Assembly (NCBI GenBank): GCA_030424595.1
Contig: JAUHWG010000009.1
Location: 1 to 64,000, forward strand
DNA from: Polyangia bacterium
GTDB taxonomy: Bacteria > Myxococcota_A > Polyangia > Nannocystales > Nannocystaceae
Length of the DNA: 64,000 bases
Reading direction: 5' to 3'
This document shows positions 25,694 through 36,856 of this stretch, in pieces. Numbering within the stretch: the stretch's first letter is position 1; each line of letters opens with the position of its first letter. A model generated the notes under the pieces. It was not told where the DNA came from. It searched no databases and saw nothing but the letters and a program-made list of their open reading frames with translations. A program made the position numbers and the translations under genes.

Positions 25694-26671
25694 GTGCGTA
25701 AGGAGATGTCCCGTCATCGCAAGAGCCGCTCGATCTCGCTGCCGATCACGCTCTCGTCGATCGCCGTGACCCTGAGCGTCGCGCTCTTGGTCGGCTGGAC
25801 CTTGCTCGTCGTCAAGAGCCCGGCGCTGACCCATGACATCGTCGCCAACACGGTGTTGGTCTCGACCGGCGCGGGGGCGCTGATCGTGATCATGACCGTG
25901 CTCGTCCTCTTCTCGATCTTCCTGGTCCGGGAGATCCGCGAGGTCCGCCGTCAGACCTCGTTCATCGACTCGGTGACCCACGAGCTCAAGAGCCCGCTGG
26001 CGGCGCTCAAGCTCTGTATCGAGACCCTCAGCCGCGAGGGCTTGCCGGAGGAGCAGCGGGTCCGCCTGCGGGGGATGATGCTCGACGACGTCGACCGCCT
26101 CAGCGCCTTCATCGACGGGATCCTCACCGCGAACCGCCTCGGCGAGGGGGCGGCGACCCAAGAGATCGAGGAGGTCGCGGTCGCGGCGATGGTCCGCCGG
26201 GCGGCTGCGGTCATCCGCCGACGGTCGAAGATCGACGAGAGCGCGGTGACGGTCGAGATCGGCGAGGAGGTCAAGGTCGAGACCGACGCGGTCGCCCTGG
26301 CGACCGTGGTCGAGAACCTGATCGACAACGCGATCAAGTACTCCGGGGAGAAGGCGGAGGTGACGGTGAGCGCCCGGAACGTCGACGAGTCGGTGGTGAT
26401 CGAGGTCCGTGATCACGGGATCGGGATCCCGCGGGCGGCGCTGCGGCGGGTCTTTGAGCGCTTCTACAGGGTCCCCGATGAGCCGGTCCGCAGACGCCGA
26501 GGGACCGGCCTCGGCCTCTACGTCGCGTCGGAGCTCGCGCGCAACCTCGGGGGCAGGATCGAGGCCCGTTCACCGGGCGTCGGCCAGGGGACGACGATGA
26601 TCGTCACGCTGCCGCGGCGGGGGGGTCGTGGGGGACGTGGGCGACGTCGCAGAGCTGCGCGGCAGAGCTGA
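25694..26671 (+). CDS. Sensor histidine kinase, two TM segments, no periplasmic domain
   Basis: The 325-aa product has two hydrophobic segments (about 17-40 and 53-78) separated by only ~12 residues, so there is no extracytoplasmic sensor domain. The HisKA dimerisation helix contains the phospho-acceptor H96 in DSVTHELKSPLAALK. The HATPase domain shows the N-box VENLIDNAIKYS, the G1 box RDHGIGIP, the F-box FERFYR and the G2 box GTGLGLY. It ends in an Arg/Gly-rich tail. The GTG start at 25694 was kept because the next ATG (25706) sits directly against its AGGAG. The response regulator starts 15 nt downstream. Confidence 0.93.
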   Translation: MRKEMSRHRKSRSISLPITLSSIAVTLSVALLVGWTLLVVKSPALTHDIVANTVLVSTGAGALIVIMTVLVLFSIFLVREIREVRRQTSFIDSVTHELKSPLAALKLCIETLSREGLPEEQRVRLRGMMLDDVDRLSAFIDGILTANRLGEGAATQEIEEVAVAAMVRRAAAVIRRRSKIDESAVTVEIGEEVKVETDAVALATVVENLIDNAIKYSGEKAEVTVSARNVDESVVIEVRDHGIGIPRAALRRVFERFYRVPDEPVRRRRGTGLGLYVASELARNLGGRIEARSPGVGQGTTMIVTLPRRGGRGGRGRRRRAARQS

Positions 26672-26686
26672 TATCATCGGCGGCCG

Positions 26687-27430
26687 ATGACCGACCAGAC
26701 CGCCCAGGCCGCCCAGGGGTGCGGCCGACTGCTCGTCGTCGATGACGAGCAGCACCTCGCAGCGGGGCTCAAGCTCAACTTTGAGCTCGAGGGTCACCGG
26801 GTCGACGTCGCCGGGACCGGGCGGGAGGCTGCGGAGCTGCTCCTCGGCGCTGAGCCCTACGACGCGATCATCCTCGACGTGATGCTCCCGGACACCAGCG
26901 GCTTCAGCCTCTGCAAGAAGCTCCGCGACGCCGGCAATTTCACGCCGGTGCTGATGCTCACGGCGCTAGGCACGACCGACGACCGGGTCGAGGGGTTGGA
27001 GGCCGGGGCCGACGACTACCTGGCCAAACCCTTCGATCTCAACGAGCTCCTGGCGCGGGTCCGTTCGCTCCTGCGGCGACAGGACTGGGAGCGGACCCAG
27101 ACGGCCGAGCCGACGCGGGGCGCCTACAGGTTCGGCACCGCCGAGATCGACTTCGATCGCCGTGAGGCGAGCGCCGACGGGGTCGAGGTCAAGCTCACAC
27201 GCCTCGAGTTCGAACTTCTCCGCTACTTCGCGGATAACCCAGAGCGGGTGCTCTCTCGCCAGGAGCTGCAGGAGAAGGTGTGGAAGCTGGCGAACTACCC
27301 GAACTCCCGCATGGTCGATAACTTCATCATGCGCCTGCGCCGGCACTTCGAGCCGAACCCGCGCTCACCGATCTATTTTGTCTCAGTCCGGGGGGCCGGC
27401 TATCGCTTCAACCCAGACGCGCGCCCCTAA
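26687..27430 (+). CDS. OmpR-family response regulator
   Basis: The 247-aa product has a receiver domain (about 13-125) with the acidic pair D19-D20 in VVDDE, the phospho-acceptor D64 in IILDVMLP, Thr in LTALG and K114 in YLAKPF. A winged-helix DNA-binding domain follows (about 150-245: LTRLEFELLRYFADNPERV, NFIMRLRRHFE, VRGAGYRF). It is paired with the kinase just upstream. The next gene, 120 bp downstream on the same strand, is a fatty acid desaturase, a possible target. Confidence 0.95.
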   Translation: MTDQTAQAAQGCGRLLVVDDEQHLAAGLKLNFELEGHRVDVAGTGREAAELLLGAEPYDAIILDVMLPDTSGFSLCKKLRDAGNFTPVLMLTALGTTDDRVEGLEAGADDYLAKPFDLNELLARVRSLLRRQDWERTQTAEPTRGAYRFGTAEIDFDRREASADGVEVKLTRLEFELLRYFADNPERVLSRQELQEKVWKLANYPNSRMVDNFIMRLRRHFEPNPRSPIYFVSVRGAGYRFNPDARP

Positions 27431-27551
27431 GCGCCCAAGACCCTGTGACCGAACCATGACACTCGATGACCGGACGGTGACGGCGATGATAGGCCGTTCA
27501 CGGCACCTTGAGTGGGCGTGTAACCCCCTTACCGCTTGACCGCTGATCCCC

Positions 27552-28508
<957 letters not shown>

Positions 28509-28838
28509 GGAGCTCTGTGCGGGGCGCGCTGGCGTTTCGCTAGGCTCGGGCGTGCAGGGCCTGAGGGCGCAGGCGGCCGGGTGCTTGGCGGCCTGCATCT
28601 CGCGGGCTCGGGGCGCGCCAGCCTGTGCGCAGGTTGGGATTGCGCCTCGAGTCGGTCGGGCGGCGAGGTGTGGTGCGGCGTCGTCGGCTGTAGGAGGGCG
28701 TCGGCGGGCACCGCTGCGGAGGGCGTGTAGCAGGCGGAGAACGCCGTTGTGTGGGGTCCAAAGATCGACGGAACCGATAGGGGAGGCGGCGCGTTGATCG
28801 GGAGATGTCGCCGGTTAGGGCGGAGGAGGCTCTTTCGT
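28509..28838. other. Intergenic stretch without a supported gene
   Basis: 330 bp between the desaturase and a small plus-strand ORF. The reading frames are low-complexity and I see no RNA gene or repeat. Confidence 0.45.
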
Positions 28839-29030
28839 ATGACCTTTCGGACACATAGACCCACACAGAGCTCGACGGTCCTGCTCTTCCTCGGGGGTGG
28901 GCTCCTGGCGCTGGCGGCAGCGGCTGCGGGGAACCTCCTAGGTACGGCTGCGTGCGGGATGGAGCGCCCATCGCCGGAGCAGATCACGTCCCTCGATGGG
29001 CCAGCCTCGACCGAGGCGAAGGCTACGTAG
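28839..29030 (+). CDS. Small exported protein, 63 aa
   Basis: The ATG at 28839 follows GGAGGAGG by about 10 nt. The product has a basic start, a long hydrophobic stretch (STVLLFLGGGLLALAAAAAG) and a Cys at the predicted cleavage region (GTAACGMERPS), followed by about 20 polar residues. It may be a tiny lipoprotein, though the -3 position is Thr rather than Leu. Coding status is moderate. It overlaps no other gene and faces the SnoaL-like gene end to end. Confidence 0.5.
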   Translation: MTFRTHRPTQSSTVLLFLGGGLLALAAAAAGNLLGTAACGMERPSPEQITSLDGPASTEAKAT

Positions 29031-29058
29031 CCAGCTCGGGGCCGAGGCGAAAGGGCCC

Positions 29059-29574
29059 CTAGGACGGGTCATCGCTGGGCGGGGCGGCAGAGGTGTGATC
29101 GTGGACGATCCGCCAGCCGAGGGGGCCGCGGCGAAGGCCGAGGGAGAAGATACCGTCGCCCGCCTCGGGGGTGTCGCGGAGGGTCCAGCGGCCGAGGACG
29201 ATCGCCCCGTCGGCGCCGAGCTCCTGGATCTCGACGAGCTCGAACTCGAGGGCGCCCATGGTCGAACTGTCGGCGCCGTAGCGCTCGCGGTAGCGGTCTC
29301 GAGTCGTCTCCCAGCCGCGGCGGACGACGGCCCCGGAGGTGAAGACGAGCTCTTCGCTGGGCTCGTAGGCGACCATGAAGGCGTCGAGGTCACCGTCGTT
29401 CCAGGCCCGCCGCTGGTCGTCGAGGAGGGCCGCGATCGCCCGATGATCGTCCGCGCTGAGCCCCGTGGGCCCTCCGCAGGCGGTGCCTAGGAGGGGAGCG
29501 GAGGTCGCGAGGGTGAGCGCGAGGAGCCGGGCGAGGGCGCGAAGGCGACGGCGACGGCGACGACGGGAGAGCAC
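29059..29574 (-). CDS. SnoaL/NTF2-like domain lipoprotein
   Basis: The 171-aa product has a poly-Arg start, a signal peptide and the lipobox LGTAC. The mature part is a cystatin-like alpha+beta NTF2/SnoaL (DUF4440) domain: IAALLDDQRRAWNDGDLDAF, YEPSEELVFTSG, YGADSSTMGALEFELVEIQE, RRGPLGWRIVHDHTSA. These domains bind small hydrophobic ligands or form dimers; no catalytic residues are certain. It lies 160 bp downstream of the DUF2063 gene and may belong to the same transcription unit. Confidence 0.82.
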   Translation of the reverse strand: MLSRRRRRRRLRALARLLALTLATSAPLLGTACGGPTGLSADDHRAIAALLDDQRRAWNDGDLDAFMVAYEPSEELVFTSGAVVRRGWETTRDRYRERYGADSSTMGALEFELVEIQELGADGAIVLGRWTLRDTPEAGDGIFSLGLRRGPLGWRIVHDHTSAAPPSDDPS

Positions 29575-29645
29575 GGCCCCAGAGTACGAGTCGGCGCGGT
29601 GTCCCGTCGAGGCTGTCTCGCGGGGCTGTCGGGCTTGTCCGCGGG

Positions 29646-29712
29646 GACTGTTGTCCGTCGTACTGTTGTCCGTCGTACTGTTGTCCGTCGCACTGTTGTC
29701 CGTGGGGACTGT
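29646..29712. repeat. 15-bp tandem repeat, four copies
   Basis: Copies of tactgttgtccgtcg (with minor changes) lie between the DUF2063 gene and the SnoaL-like gene. The unit is not part of any supported coding region. Confidence 0.85.
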
Positions 29713-29736
29713 CCTCGGGACGTCAGCCTCGACGAC

Positions 29737-30615
29737 CTAGGCTTCGGGGGGCGCGTCAGAGAGCGCGTCGGGCAGCGCGCCCAGGAGCACGCCGCGCTCG
29801 GAGAGGTCGGCGAAGAGGTGCGTCATGCCGGCGAGGAGCTCGTCGTCGAGGGTCTCGCCTGCGGCGGCGGCCCCCTGCTGGAGAGCGGCGACGACGGTGC
29901 TCCCAGAGAGGAGGCGCTCGATCACCTCGGTCGCCCGCGGGGTGAGGGCGATGAAGCGGACGGTGTACTTCTCCCGATCTCGATAGGCGAGGAGGGCGCT
30001 CGGGGTCGCCTCGGGCTCGCTGCGATCGTCGACGTCGAGGGGGAGGCTGTGGACCGCGTAGCCGTAGCGGCGCAGGCGGGTGGTGCCGTCAAAGCGCAGC
30101 GGCCGATCGAGGGCGAGGGGGAGGCCGGTGGCGGGCTCGCGGCCGCCGACGGAGTTGCGGACCTCGAGCGAGAGCAGCTCGTGTTTCGCGAGATCGCTGA
30201 GGAAGTCGGGCACGGCCTCGGCCTCGGCCCAGCGCCGCTCGCAGAAGCGGGTGAACTCGCCGGCGACCTGGCGGAGGATCACCGTGTGTGAGCCGGCGTC
30301 GTCGAAGAAGTCGGCGAAGTCGGCGAGGAAGCGCTTCTTTCCCAGGCGGGCGACGGTCCGCGGGAGGAGCTCGCGGAGCACCCTGCGCAGCCGGCCCTGG
30401 ACCATCTGTCGGTACATCCGCAGGCGTCGTGGGCCGCGCTCTAGCATCTGCTCCAGGGTCTCGCCGACGACGCCGTGGGCTCGGTAGAAGCCCGCGAGAT
30501 CGGTCTCTAAGGTCTTGTCGATCCCGCGCTCGCGGATCGCGGAGGTGAAGGCGTTGATGATGAGGATGTCCTTCGCGTCACCCTCGCTCGCGTGGAGCTC
30601 CCTCGGGTCATCCAT
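29737..30615 (-). CDS. DUF2063/HvfC-like partner protein of an MNIO enzyme
   Basis: The 292-aa product has the N-terminal helical DUF2063 domain (FYRAHGVVGETLEQMLERG, RLRMYRQMVQGRLRRVLREL, PRTVARLGKKRFLADFADFF). An alpha/beta C-terminal part follows (YAVHSLPLDVDDR, VRFIALTPRATEVIERLL). In HvfC, MbnC-type and TglI-type systems such a partner recruits the peptide precursor for a DUF692 oxidase. The start at 30615 overlaps the end of the DUF692 gene by 8 nt, so the two are translationally coupled. No metal-binding motif is expected in this subunit. Functional assignment rests on domain and context. Confidence 0.85.
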   Translation of the reverse strand: MDDPRELHASEGDAKDILIINAFTSAIRERGIDKTLETDLAGFYRAHGVVGETLEQMLERGPRRLRMYRQMVQGRLRRVLRELLPRTVARLGKKRFLADFADFFDDAGSHTVILRQVAGEFTRFCERRWAEAEAVPDFLSDLAKHELLSLEVRNSVGGREPATGLPLALDRPLRFDGTTRLRRYGYAVHSLPLDVDDRSEPEATPSALLAYRDREKYTVRFIALTPRATEVIERLLSGSTVVAALQQGAAAAGETLDDELLAGMTHLFADLSERGVLLGALPDALSDAPPEA

Positions 30616-31483
30616 GAAGCACCTCCAGGGGGACAGCCCCGGTCCCGCGGCGCCAGCGACCTAGGGCTTGCTGGTAGACCTCGTCGAGCTTGCGGACCTC
30701 GCCGAGGAGCTCTGCGAGCGGCGGGATGTGGTTGTCGCGCTCGAGGAGCACCGGGAGCGGGCCCGTCCGCTCGATCACCCAGGCCATCATCGCGTAGACC
30801 TCATCGCGGACGTCGGCGCCGTGGGTGTCGATCAGGGTCTGCTCGTCCCAGGACTCGTGGCCGGCGACGTGGAGCTGGCGGACCCGCTCCAGCGGGATCC
30901 GCTCTAGCCAGGCGTAGGGATCAAAGCCGTGGTTTTGGGCGTTGACAAAGGCGTTGTTGACGTCGAGGAGGAGGCCGCAGTCGGCCTGCTCGAGGATCTC
31001 GGCGATGAACTCGGGCTCGTCCATCTCGACCTCGCCGAGGGCGAGATAGTAGGAGACATTCTCGACGAGCATCGGCCGCTCTAGGCGGTCGGAGGCCTCG
31101 CGGATCCTGGCCGCGATCCGCTTCGCGGTGGAGCGGGTGAAGGGCACGGGCAGGAGGTCATGGAACTCGGCGCCGTTGTTGCACAGGCAGAGGTGGTCCG
31201 AGTACCAGGGGGTCGGGTGGCGGTCGAGGAAGTCCTTGAGCTCGGCGAAGAAGCGGTCGTCGAAGGGGCCCAGGCCGCCGAGGTTCATCGTCAGGCCGTG
31301 GCCGAGGAGCGGGAAGCGCTCGCGGATCCGGGCGAGCTGGTCGAGGGCGAGGCCGCCGCGCCAGAGGTAGTTCTCGGGGGAGACCTCGACAAAGGCGAGG
31401 GCGCCGTCGGCCTCGCCAGCGTCGATCTCCGCGATGATCGCAGAGCGCAGTCCGAGACCGATTCCGGTCGGGTGGGAGTCCAT
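30608..31483 (-). CDS. DUF692 multinuclear non-heme iron oxidase (MNIO), HvfB/BufB-like
   Basis: The 291-aa TIM-barrel family protein keeps the metal ligands expected for MNIOs: E37 in VSPENYL, H62 in GHGLTMNLG, D96-H97 in SDHLC, E141-N142 in VENVSYY, D174 and N176 in LLLDVNNAF, H205 and H209 in HVAGHE, and D224. Characterised relatives (MbnB, TglH, ChrH, bufferin MNIO) modify Cys residues of a ribosomal peptide using iron and oxygen. The gene is followed by an 8-nt overlapping DUF2063 partner, and a short Cys-containing exported precursor lies 150 bp upstream. Together they form a RiPP-type operon on the minus strand. Confidence 0.93.
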   Translation of the reverse strand: MDSHPTGIGLGLRSAIIAEIDAGEADGALAFVEVSPENYLWRGGLALDQLARIRERFPLLGHGLTMNLGGLGPFDDRFFAELKDFLDRHPTPWYSDHLCLCNNGAEFHDLLPVPFTRSTAKRIAARIREASDRLERPMLVENVSYYLALGEVEMDEPEFIAEILEQADCGLLLDVNNAFVNAQNHGFDPYAWLERIPLERVRQLHVAGHESWDEQTLIDTHGADVRDEVYAMMAWVIERTGPLPVLLERDNHIPPLAELLGEVRKLDEVYQQALGRWRRGTGAVPLEVLHG

Positions 31484-31559
31484 CGCCGCCAGCCTAGCAA
31501 ATGGCCTGGCAAATGGAGAGAGAGCACTGCGCCGCCGCAGATCGTTCGTCGCCGAGAAC

Positions 31560-31614
31560 GAGAGAACGCCCGCTGTCGGTGACAGGGGCGCTCTCGGGAA
31601 AGCGATCGCTTTCC
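31560..31614. promoter_or_regulatory. Hairpin plus 18-bp palindrome between precursor and MNIO genes
   Basis: A stem-loop at 31560-31595 has three helical blocks: GAGAG/CTCTC, CGCCC/GGGCG and CTGTC/GACAG, with a GGT loop and small bulges. Next to it lies the perfect palindrome GGAAAGCGATCGCTTTCC (31597-31614). Both lie in the 150-bp gap between the stop of the precursor and the start of the DUF692 gene. A partial terminator or RNA-processing and stability element that favours the precursor is a reasonable reading; a DNA-binding site is the alternative for the palindrome. Confidence 0.6.
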
Positions 31615-31633
31615 AGTGGGATAGGCCTGAGGC

Positions 31634-31918
31634 CTACTCCTCGGCGGCCTCTTCCTCGGCAGCCTCGTCGCCGCCCTCGGCCTCGTCGCCGCCCTCGGCC
31701 TCGTCGCCGCCCTCTTCGCCGCTGCAGGAGGCCTCGGCATCCTTGTCGCCGCTACAGGAGGCCTCGCCGTCGGCGTGGTCGCCGCCACAGGACTTCTCAG
31801 CCTCAGCCGAGTCGCCAGCCGGAACCTCGGTTCCCTCGTCCTTCTTGCAGCCGCTGACCATGAAAGACACCGAACCCAAAAGGGCGAGGGTTGCGGCGAT
31901 GTCCTTGAGATTTGCCAT
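31634..31918 (-). CDS. Candidate MNIO-modified peptide precursor, HvfA/bufferin-like, lipobox-bearing
   Basis: The 94-aa product begins MANLKDIAATLALLGSVSF and reaches VSGC24, so it has a lipoprotein-type signal peptide. The mature region holds exactly three further Cys, at 44, 55 and 65, each in an S-C-[GS]-G-[DE] context (KSCGGD, ASCSGD, ASCSGE) spaced 11 and 10 residues apart. The tail is acidic with GGDEAE repeats. AGGAG lies 10 nt before the ATG. HvfA and bufferins are short signal-peptide precursors with repeated Cys motifs modified by a DUF692 enzyme; the same arrangement is seen here. The usual EGKCG motif is absent, so family membership is by architecture and context. Confidence 0.8.
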   Translation of the reverse strand: MANLKDIAATLALLGSVSFMVSGCKKDEGTEVPAGDSAEAEKSCGGDHADGEASCSGDKDAEASCSGEEGGDEAEGGDEAEGGDEAAEEEAAEE

Positions 31919-32033
31919 GATTCGTTCTCTCCTGATCCGTTCGGATTGTTTGTTCGCGTCGTGGGACTTTAGCGATGAGCCGGCGGGCGTCCTTGATTGG
32001 TGCCGTTGGGGACATCGAGGAGTCTGTAGAGGA

Positions 32034-33554
32034 TCACTGATGACTCGCTGTGCTCGTGGGTGCGAAAATCGCGCTTCTGAGGTGAGTGAGGGCAGCAGTG
32101 CCGTCTAGCGTCAGCTCCCCGTGTACCATATAGACGCCGAGCTTCCTATAGAGCCGCGGGAGATCGTCGAAGCCGTCGGTCGCGAGCAGACGCCGAGAGA
32201 GCGGAATGATCCACGCCTGGCCGCGCCAGCGGTCGAGCTCTTCGAGGATGTCATCCGCGGTCCAGCGTCGGGGCGAAGTTGCGCAGCAGCGCCAGAGGTG
32301 GCGAAGACCGTCGTCCAAGGCGATCGAGCCGTCGCTCCCCTGGCGCAGGGCGACGTCGCTGAGGAGAGCGATCGCAGCGCCGCCCCAATACACCCACGAG
32401 TAGGCGTGGAGATCGTGCATCGACCGGCTCGCGTCGCCCAGGGAGCGATCTCCCCGGACATCGCGCGCGCCGCGATCAAAGCCGCTGAGGAGGGCTCTCC
32501 AGGCGCTCTCTTCGCTGCGCAGGCCGGTCCGGGCGCGGACGACCTCCGTGTAGTAGGTGACGAAGCCCTCGGGGAGCCACGCGTCGCGGCGTTGGATGAA
32601 GGGCATTCCCAGGTGGAGGAGCTCGTGGATCGAGACCCACTCGCCGATGAACTCGTCGTCCTCCGCGTCGCGGTCGATCAAGAGGAGGATCGCCGGCCCG
32701 CCGCGCTCGACCAGGCCGAAGATCACCGGCGATCCGTAGCCCTGGGTGGGGATGATCAGGACCTGGAGGTGCGGGACCGGGAAGGCGCCGTAGAGGGACG
32801 CGACGGCCTCGCCAGTGCTCTTCATCCAGCGGCGGATGCCGCCCTTGCTCAGCTCTCGCTCGCCGCCCATGACGACGACCTCGAGCTCAGCGCCGGCGAC
32901 CTCCAAGGTGTCGATCTCGAGCTCGCCGACCGCCGTGTAGGAGCGCCAGCGGAGGCCGACGAGGGGGATGACGAAGCGCGCGTCACCCTCCCGCGGCCAC
33001 GGGGATGAGACGCGGGCGCCGGGGAAGGAGAAGTCGACGGTGATCCTCGGCGTTGACGCGACCTTGGGCGGATGCCAGAGCCACAGCTCGTTGTCGACGA
33101 GGAGATCGTCGCCGATCCGCCGCAGGTCCTGTCGCCAGCCATCGCCGGCGCCCGAGAGGTCGACGCCGTAGGTCAGGCAGGGGCCGGTGAGGTTGTCGAG
33201 GTCGATCCTCGGAGCATCGCCGCCCGTGAGCTCCAGGGGCAGACCGCTCGCGGCGTCGCGGGGGTGAAGGAGGCGCTCGGCGGCGGACTCGGAGCCGACC
33301 AGCGCGGCCGGACGCGCGTCGCCGAAGCAGAGCTCGACGTCCCAGCGATCGAGGTCGCCGCTCACGGAGTAGGTGATGTGCTCCGGCGTCCTTAGGGTCT
33401 TCGTTCTCGGCCCGTGGGCGCAGGCGCTGAGCGCTAGGAGGAGGCCTGCGCGTACGAGGACGCTGGGGGGCGAGGCCGCGCGCCTCCTCGTACGCGTCTG
33501 CGCCTGCGCGGGGCCCGTGCCGCGCGACCGCGGGCGCGTCGATCCCGTCAGCAC
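32034..33554 (-). CDS. M1/M61-like zinc metallopeptidase lipoprotein
   Basis: The product has the gluzincin motif HELLH followed after 14 residues by E in [12 protein letters not shown], and an N-terminal beta domain of M61/M1 type ([19 protein letters not shown]). The Cys in [11 protein letters not shown] is a good lipobox. Upstream of it the frame is Arg-rich for ~80 residues, so the start is uncertain: GTG at 33554 was taken; GTG at 33596 and TTG at 33698 are alternatives. The HExxH-to-Glu spacing is 4 residues shorter than in M1 aminopeptidases. It probably cleaves peptides in the periplasm or on the cell surface. Confidence 0.78.
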   Translation of the reverse strand: MLTGSTRPRSRGTGPAQAQTRTRRRAASPPSVLVRAGLLLALSACAHGPRTKTLRTPEHITYSVSGDLDRWDVELCFGDARPAALVGSESAAERLLHPRDAASGLPLELTGGDAPRIDLDNLTGPCLTYGVDLSGAGDGWRQDLRRIGDDLLVDNELWLWHPPKVASTPRITVDFSFPGARVSSPWPREGDARFVIPLVGLRWRSYTAVGELEIDTLEVAGAELEVVVMGGERELSKGGIRRWMKSTGEAVASLYGAFPVPHLQVLIIPTQGYGSPVIFGLVERGGPAILLLIDRDAEDDEFIGEWVSIHELLHLGMPFIQRRDAWLPEGFVTYYTEVVRARTGLRSEESAWRALLSGFDRGARDVRGDRSLGDASRSMHDLHAYSWVYWGGAAIALLSDVALRQGSDGSIALDDGLRHLWRCCATSPRRWTADDILEELDRWRGQAWIIPLSRRLLATDGFDDLPRLYRKLGVYMVHGELTLDGTAALTHLRSAIFAPTSTASHQ

Positions 33555-33785
33555 GGGGAGGATGATGCGCCTGTGTCGACGGGCGCGCCAGCTCACGCCG
33601 TCACGGGGTCTCCGTCGGTTGGTGATCGCGCCGAGAGATCGTGGTCTAGCGGCGACACTTCGAGGCGCGGACGAAGGGCCGTGACGGCCTCGCTGCAATG
33701 GACACTCGCGGTCGCACTCACGTATCGTGGGCCCACTCAGGGCCCCGCCTGCGGGACCCTGACCTATCTTTCTGGAGACCTAGCC

Positions 33786-35162
33786 ATGAATTCTCGCGCC
33801 CTCCTCGGACTCCTCGGTTCGGGCCTTTGCCTGACCCTCTACGGCTGCATTTTTGACGCGACGGGGCTCGGTGAGACGGGGACCGGATCGAGCTCCGCGA
33901 GCGAGTCGACGACCGGCTCGACCGAGTCGACGACGAGCCCGACCTCCGAGACCGAGTCGACCACCAGCGGGGAGATGGGCTTTTGCGGCAACGGGAAGAC
34001 GGAGCCCGAGCTCGGCGAGGAGTGTGACAACGGAGCCGCCTTCAACAGCGACACCGGCCAGTGTACGTTGATGTGCAAGAAGGCGACCTGCGGCGACGGC
34101 CTGGTCAACGACGGCGTCGAGTCCTGCGACGACGGCAACCAGATCGACGACGACGAGTGCACCAACCTCTGCAAGCTGGCCTCCTGCGGCGACGGCAAGG
34201 TCGACCCCGGCGAGTCCTGCGACGACGGCAACACCAGCAACGAGGACGCCTGCCTCAACACCTGCCTGCCGGCGTTCTGCGGCGATGGCTTCGTCCAGGG
34301 GGGCGTCGAGGAGTGCGACGACGGCAACGATCTCGACAACGACGCGTGCATCGGCGGCTGTCAGAGCGCGAGCTGCGGCGACGGGTTTGTCCAAGAGGGG
34401 GTCGAGGCCTGCGACGACGGCAACAACGTCAACGACGACGAGTGTCCGAACTCCTGCGCGGGCGTCGACTGCGGCGACGGGATCGTCCAGCCCGGCGAGG
34501 AGTGCGACGACGGCAACGACGTCGAGACCGACGCGTGCCTGAACTCCTGCGTCGCCGCGACCTGCGGCGACAACAAGGTCCAGGCTGGGGTCGAGGACTG
34601 TGACGACGGCAACGACGACGACACCGACGCCTGTGTCAGCTGCGTTGCGGCTGCGTGCGGTGACGGGTTTGTCCAGGCCGGCGAAGAGGTCTGCGACCTC
34701 GGCAACGCGAACTCCAACATGTACGACAGCCCCTGCAAGAACGACTGCTCGGGTCCGGGGCCCTTCTGCGGCGACGGCAAGACCAACGGGCCGGAGGCCT
34801 GTGACGCAGGCGGCGACAACAGCGACGACTACGGCAGCGCCTGCAACAGCGGCTGTTCAGGTCCAGGGCCCTTTTGCGGCGACGGCACCAAGGACGACGG
34901 CGAGGAGGAGTGCGACGGCGACGACGGCCTCGAGATGGGCCATCACACGATGTGTGAGAGCGATTGCACCCTCTCATGCGAAGAGTCGCTGATGCAGGGG
35001 ACGGAGTGGGCTGACTGCGAGAACGATATCTTCGTCGACGGTTGCGAGACGGACGTGACCGTTGACACGGCATGCGGACCGATGTGCACCGACTGCACGA
35101 TGAACATGGACAACAAGATCTGCGGCGGCTGGGACGAAGGGGCGCACTTCTGTACGGTCTGA
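33786..35162 (+). CDS. DUF4215 Cys-rich repeat lipoprotein (myxobacterial)
   Basis: The 458-aa product has a signal peptide with lipobox LYGC, then a Ser/Thr-rich spacer. About nine DUF4215-type repeats follow, of the form CGDGxVxxGVExCDDGN...DDxCxxxC. The repeats are a myxobacterial hallmark and carry paired Cys (disulfides) and Asp clusters that could bind calcium. The last ~80 residues form a different Cys-rich segment ([28 protein letters not shown]). GGAGA lies 8 nt before ATG. It is likely displayed on the cell surface. No enzymatic domain is visible. Confidence 0.9.
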   Translation: MNSRALLGLLGSGLCLTLYGCIFDATGLGETGTGSSSASESTTGSTESTTSPTSETESTTSGEMGFCGNGKTEPELGEECDNGAAFNSDTGQCTLMCKKATCGDGLVNDGVESCDDGNQIDDDECTNLCKLASCGDGKVDPGESCDDGNTSNEDACLNTCLPAFCGDGFVQGGVEECDDGNDLDNDACIGGCQSASCGDGFVQEGVEACDDGNNVNDDECPNSCAGVDCGDGIVQPGEECDDGNDVETDACLNSCVAATCGDNKVQAGVEDCDDGNDDDTDACVSCVAAACGDGFVQAGEEVCDLGNANSNMYDSPCKNDCSGPGPFCGDGKTNGPEACDAGGDNSDDYGSACNSGCSGPGPFCGDGTKDDGEEECDGDDGLEMGHHTMCESDCTLSCEESLMQGTEWADCENDIFVDGCETDVTVDTACGPMCTDCTMNMDNKICGGWDEGAHFCTV

Positions 35163-35236
35163 GGTCTGAACCGCTCGTGGGAGCTTCGTGCGCTCTCAGC
35201 CTTGCCGCGAGAGCCCGTGTTCGTCACCATCGGCGG

Positions 35237-36565
<1,329 letters not shown>

Positions 36566-36599
36566 CCTGCCTCGGAGGTCGAGCGAGCGACACCTCGGT

Positions 36600-36750
36600 T
36601 CAGCGCGGGCCGGTCATCAGGGGGCCGGTCATCAGCGATCCGGTCATCAGCGATCCGGTCATCAGGGGGCCGGTCATCAGGGGGCCGGTCATCAGCGATC
36701 CGGTCATCAGCGATCCGGTCGTCCGCGATCCGGCCATCAGCGATCCGGAG
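36600..36750. repeat. 15-bp intergenic tandem repeat, about ten copies
   Basis: Alternating copies of gatccggtcatcagc and gggccggtcatcagg fill most of the gap between the protease gene and hutU. The two variants occur in pairs. No spacers separate the units, so this is not a CRISPR array. Confidence 0.9.
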
Positions 36751-36856
36751 GACCGGGGTCGAGGGCGGTCCGAGCCGGTGAGGGTGGATGAAGCGGGCTG
36801 TCCCCGGGCCCGAGGTGGCCCCCACAGGGCCCGTCCTTTGCTACCCTTCCTCGCCT

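Noticed and set aside
31597..31614. Palindrome as a mobile-element end or origin site
   Set aside because: GCGATCGC-type palindromes are common in high-GC genomes, and neither a partner end nor DnaA-box cluster is present; kept only as a regulatory candidate.
36600..36750. Possible CRISPR array
   Set aside because: Units are 15 bp, directly adjacent and without spacers; no cas gene is nearby.
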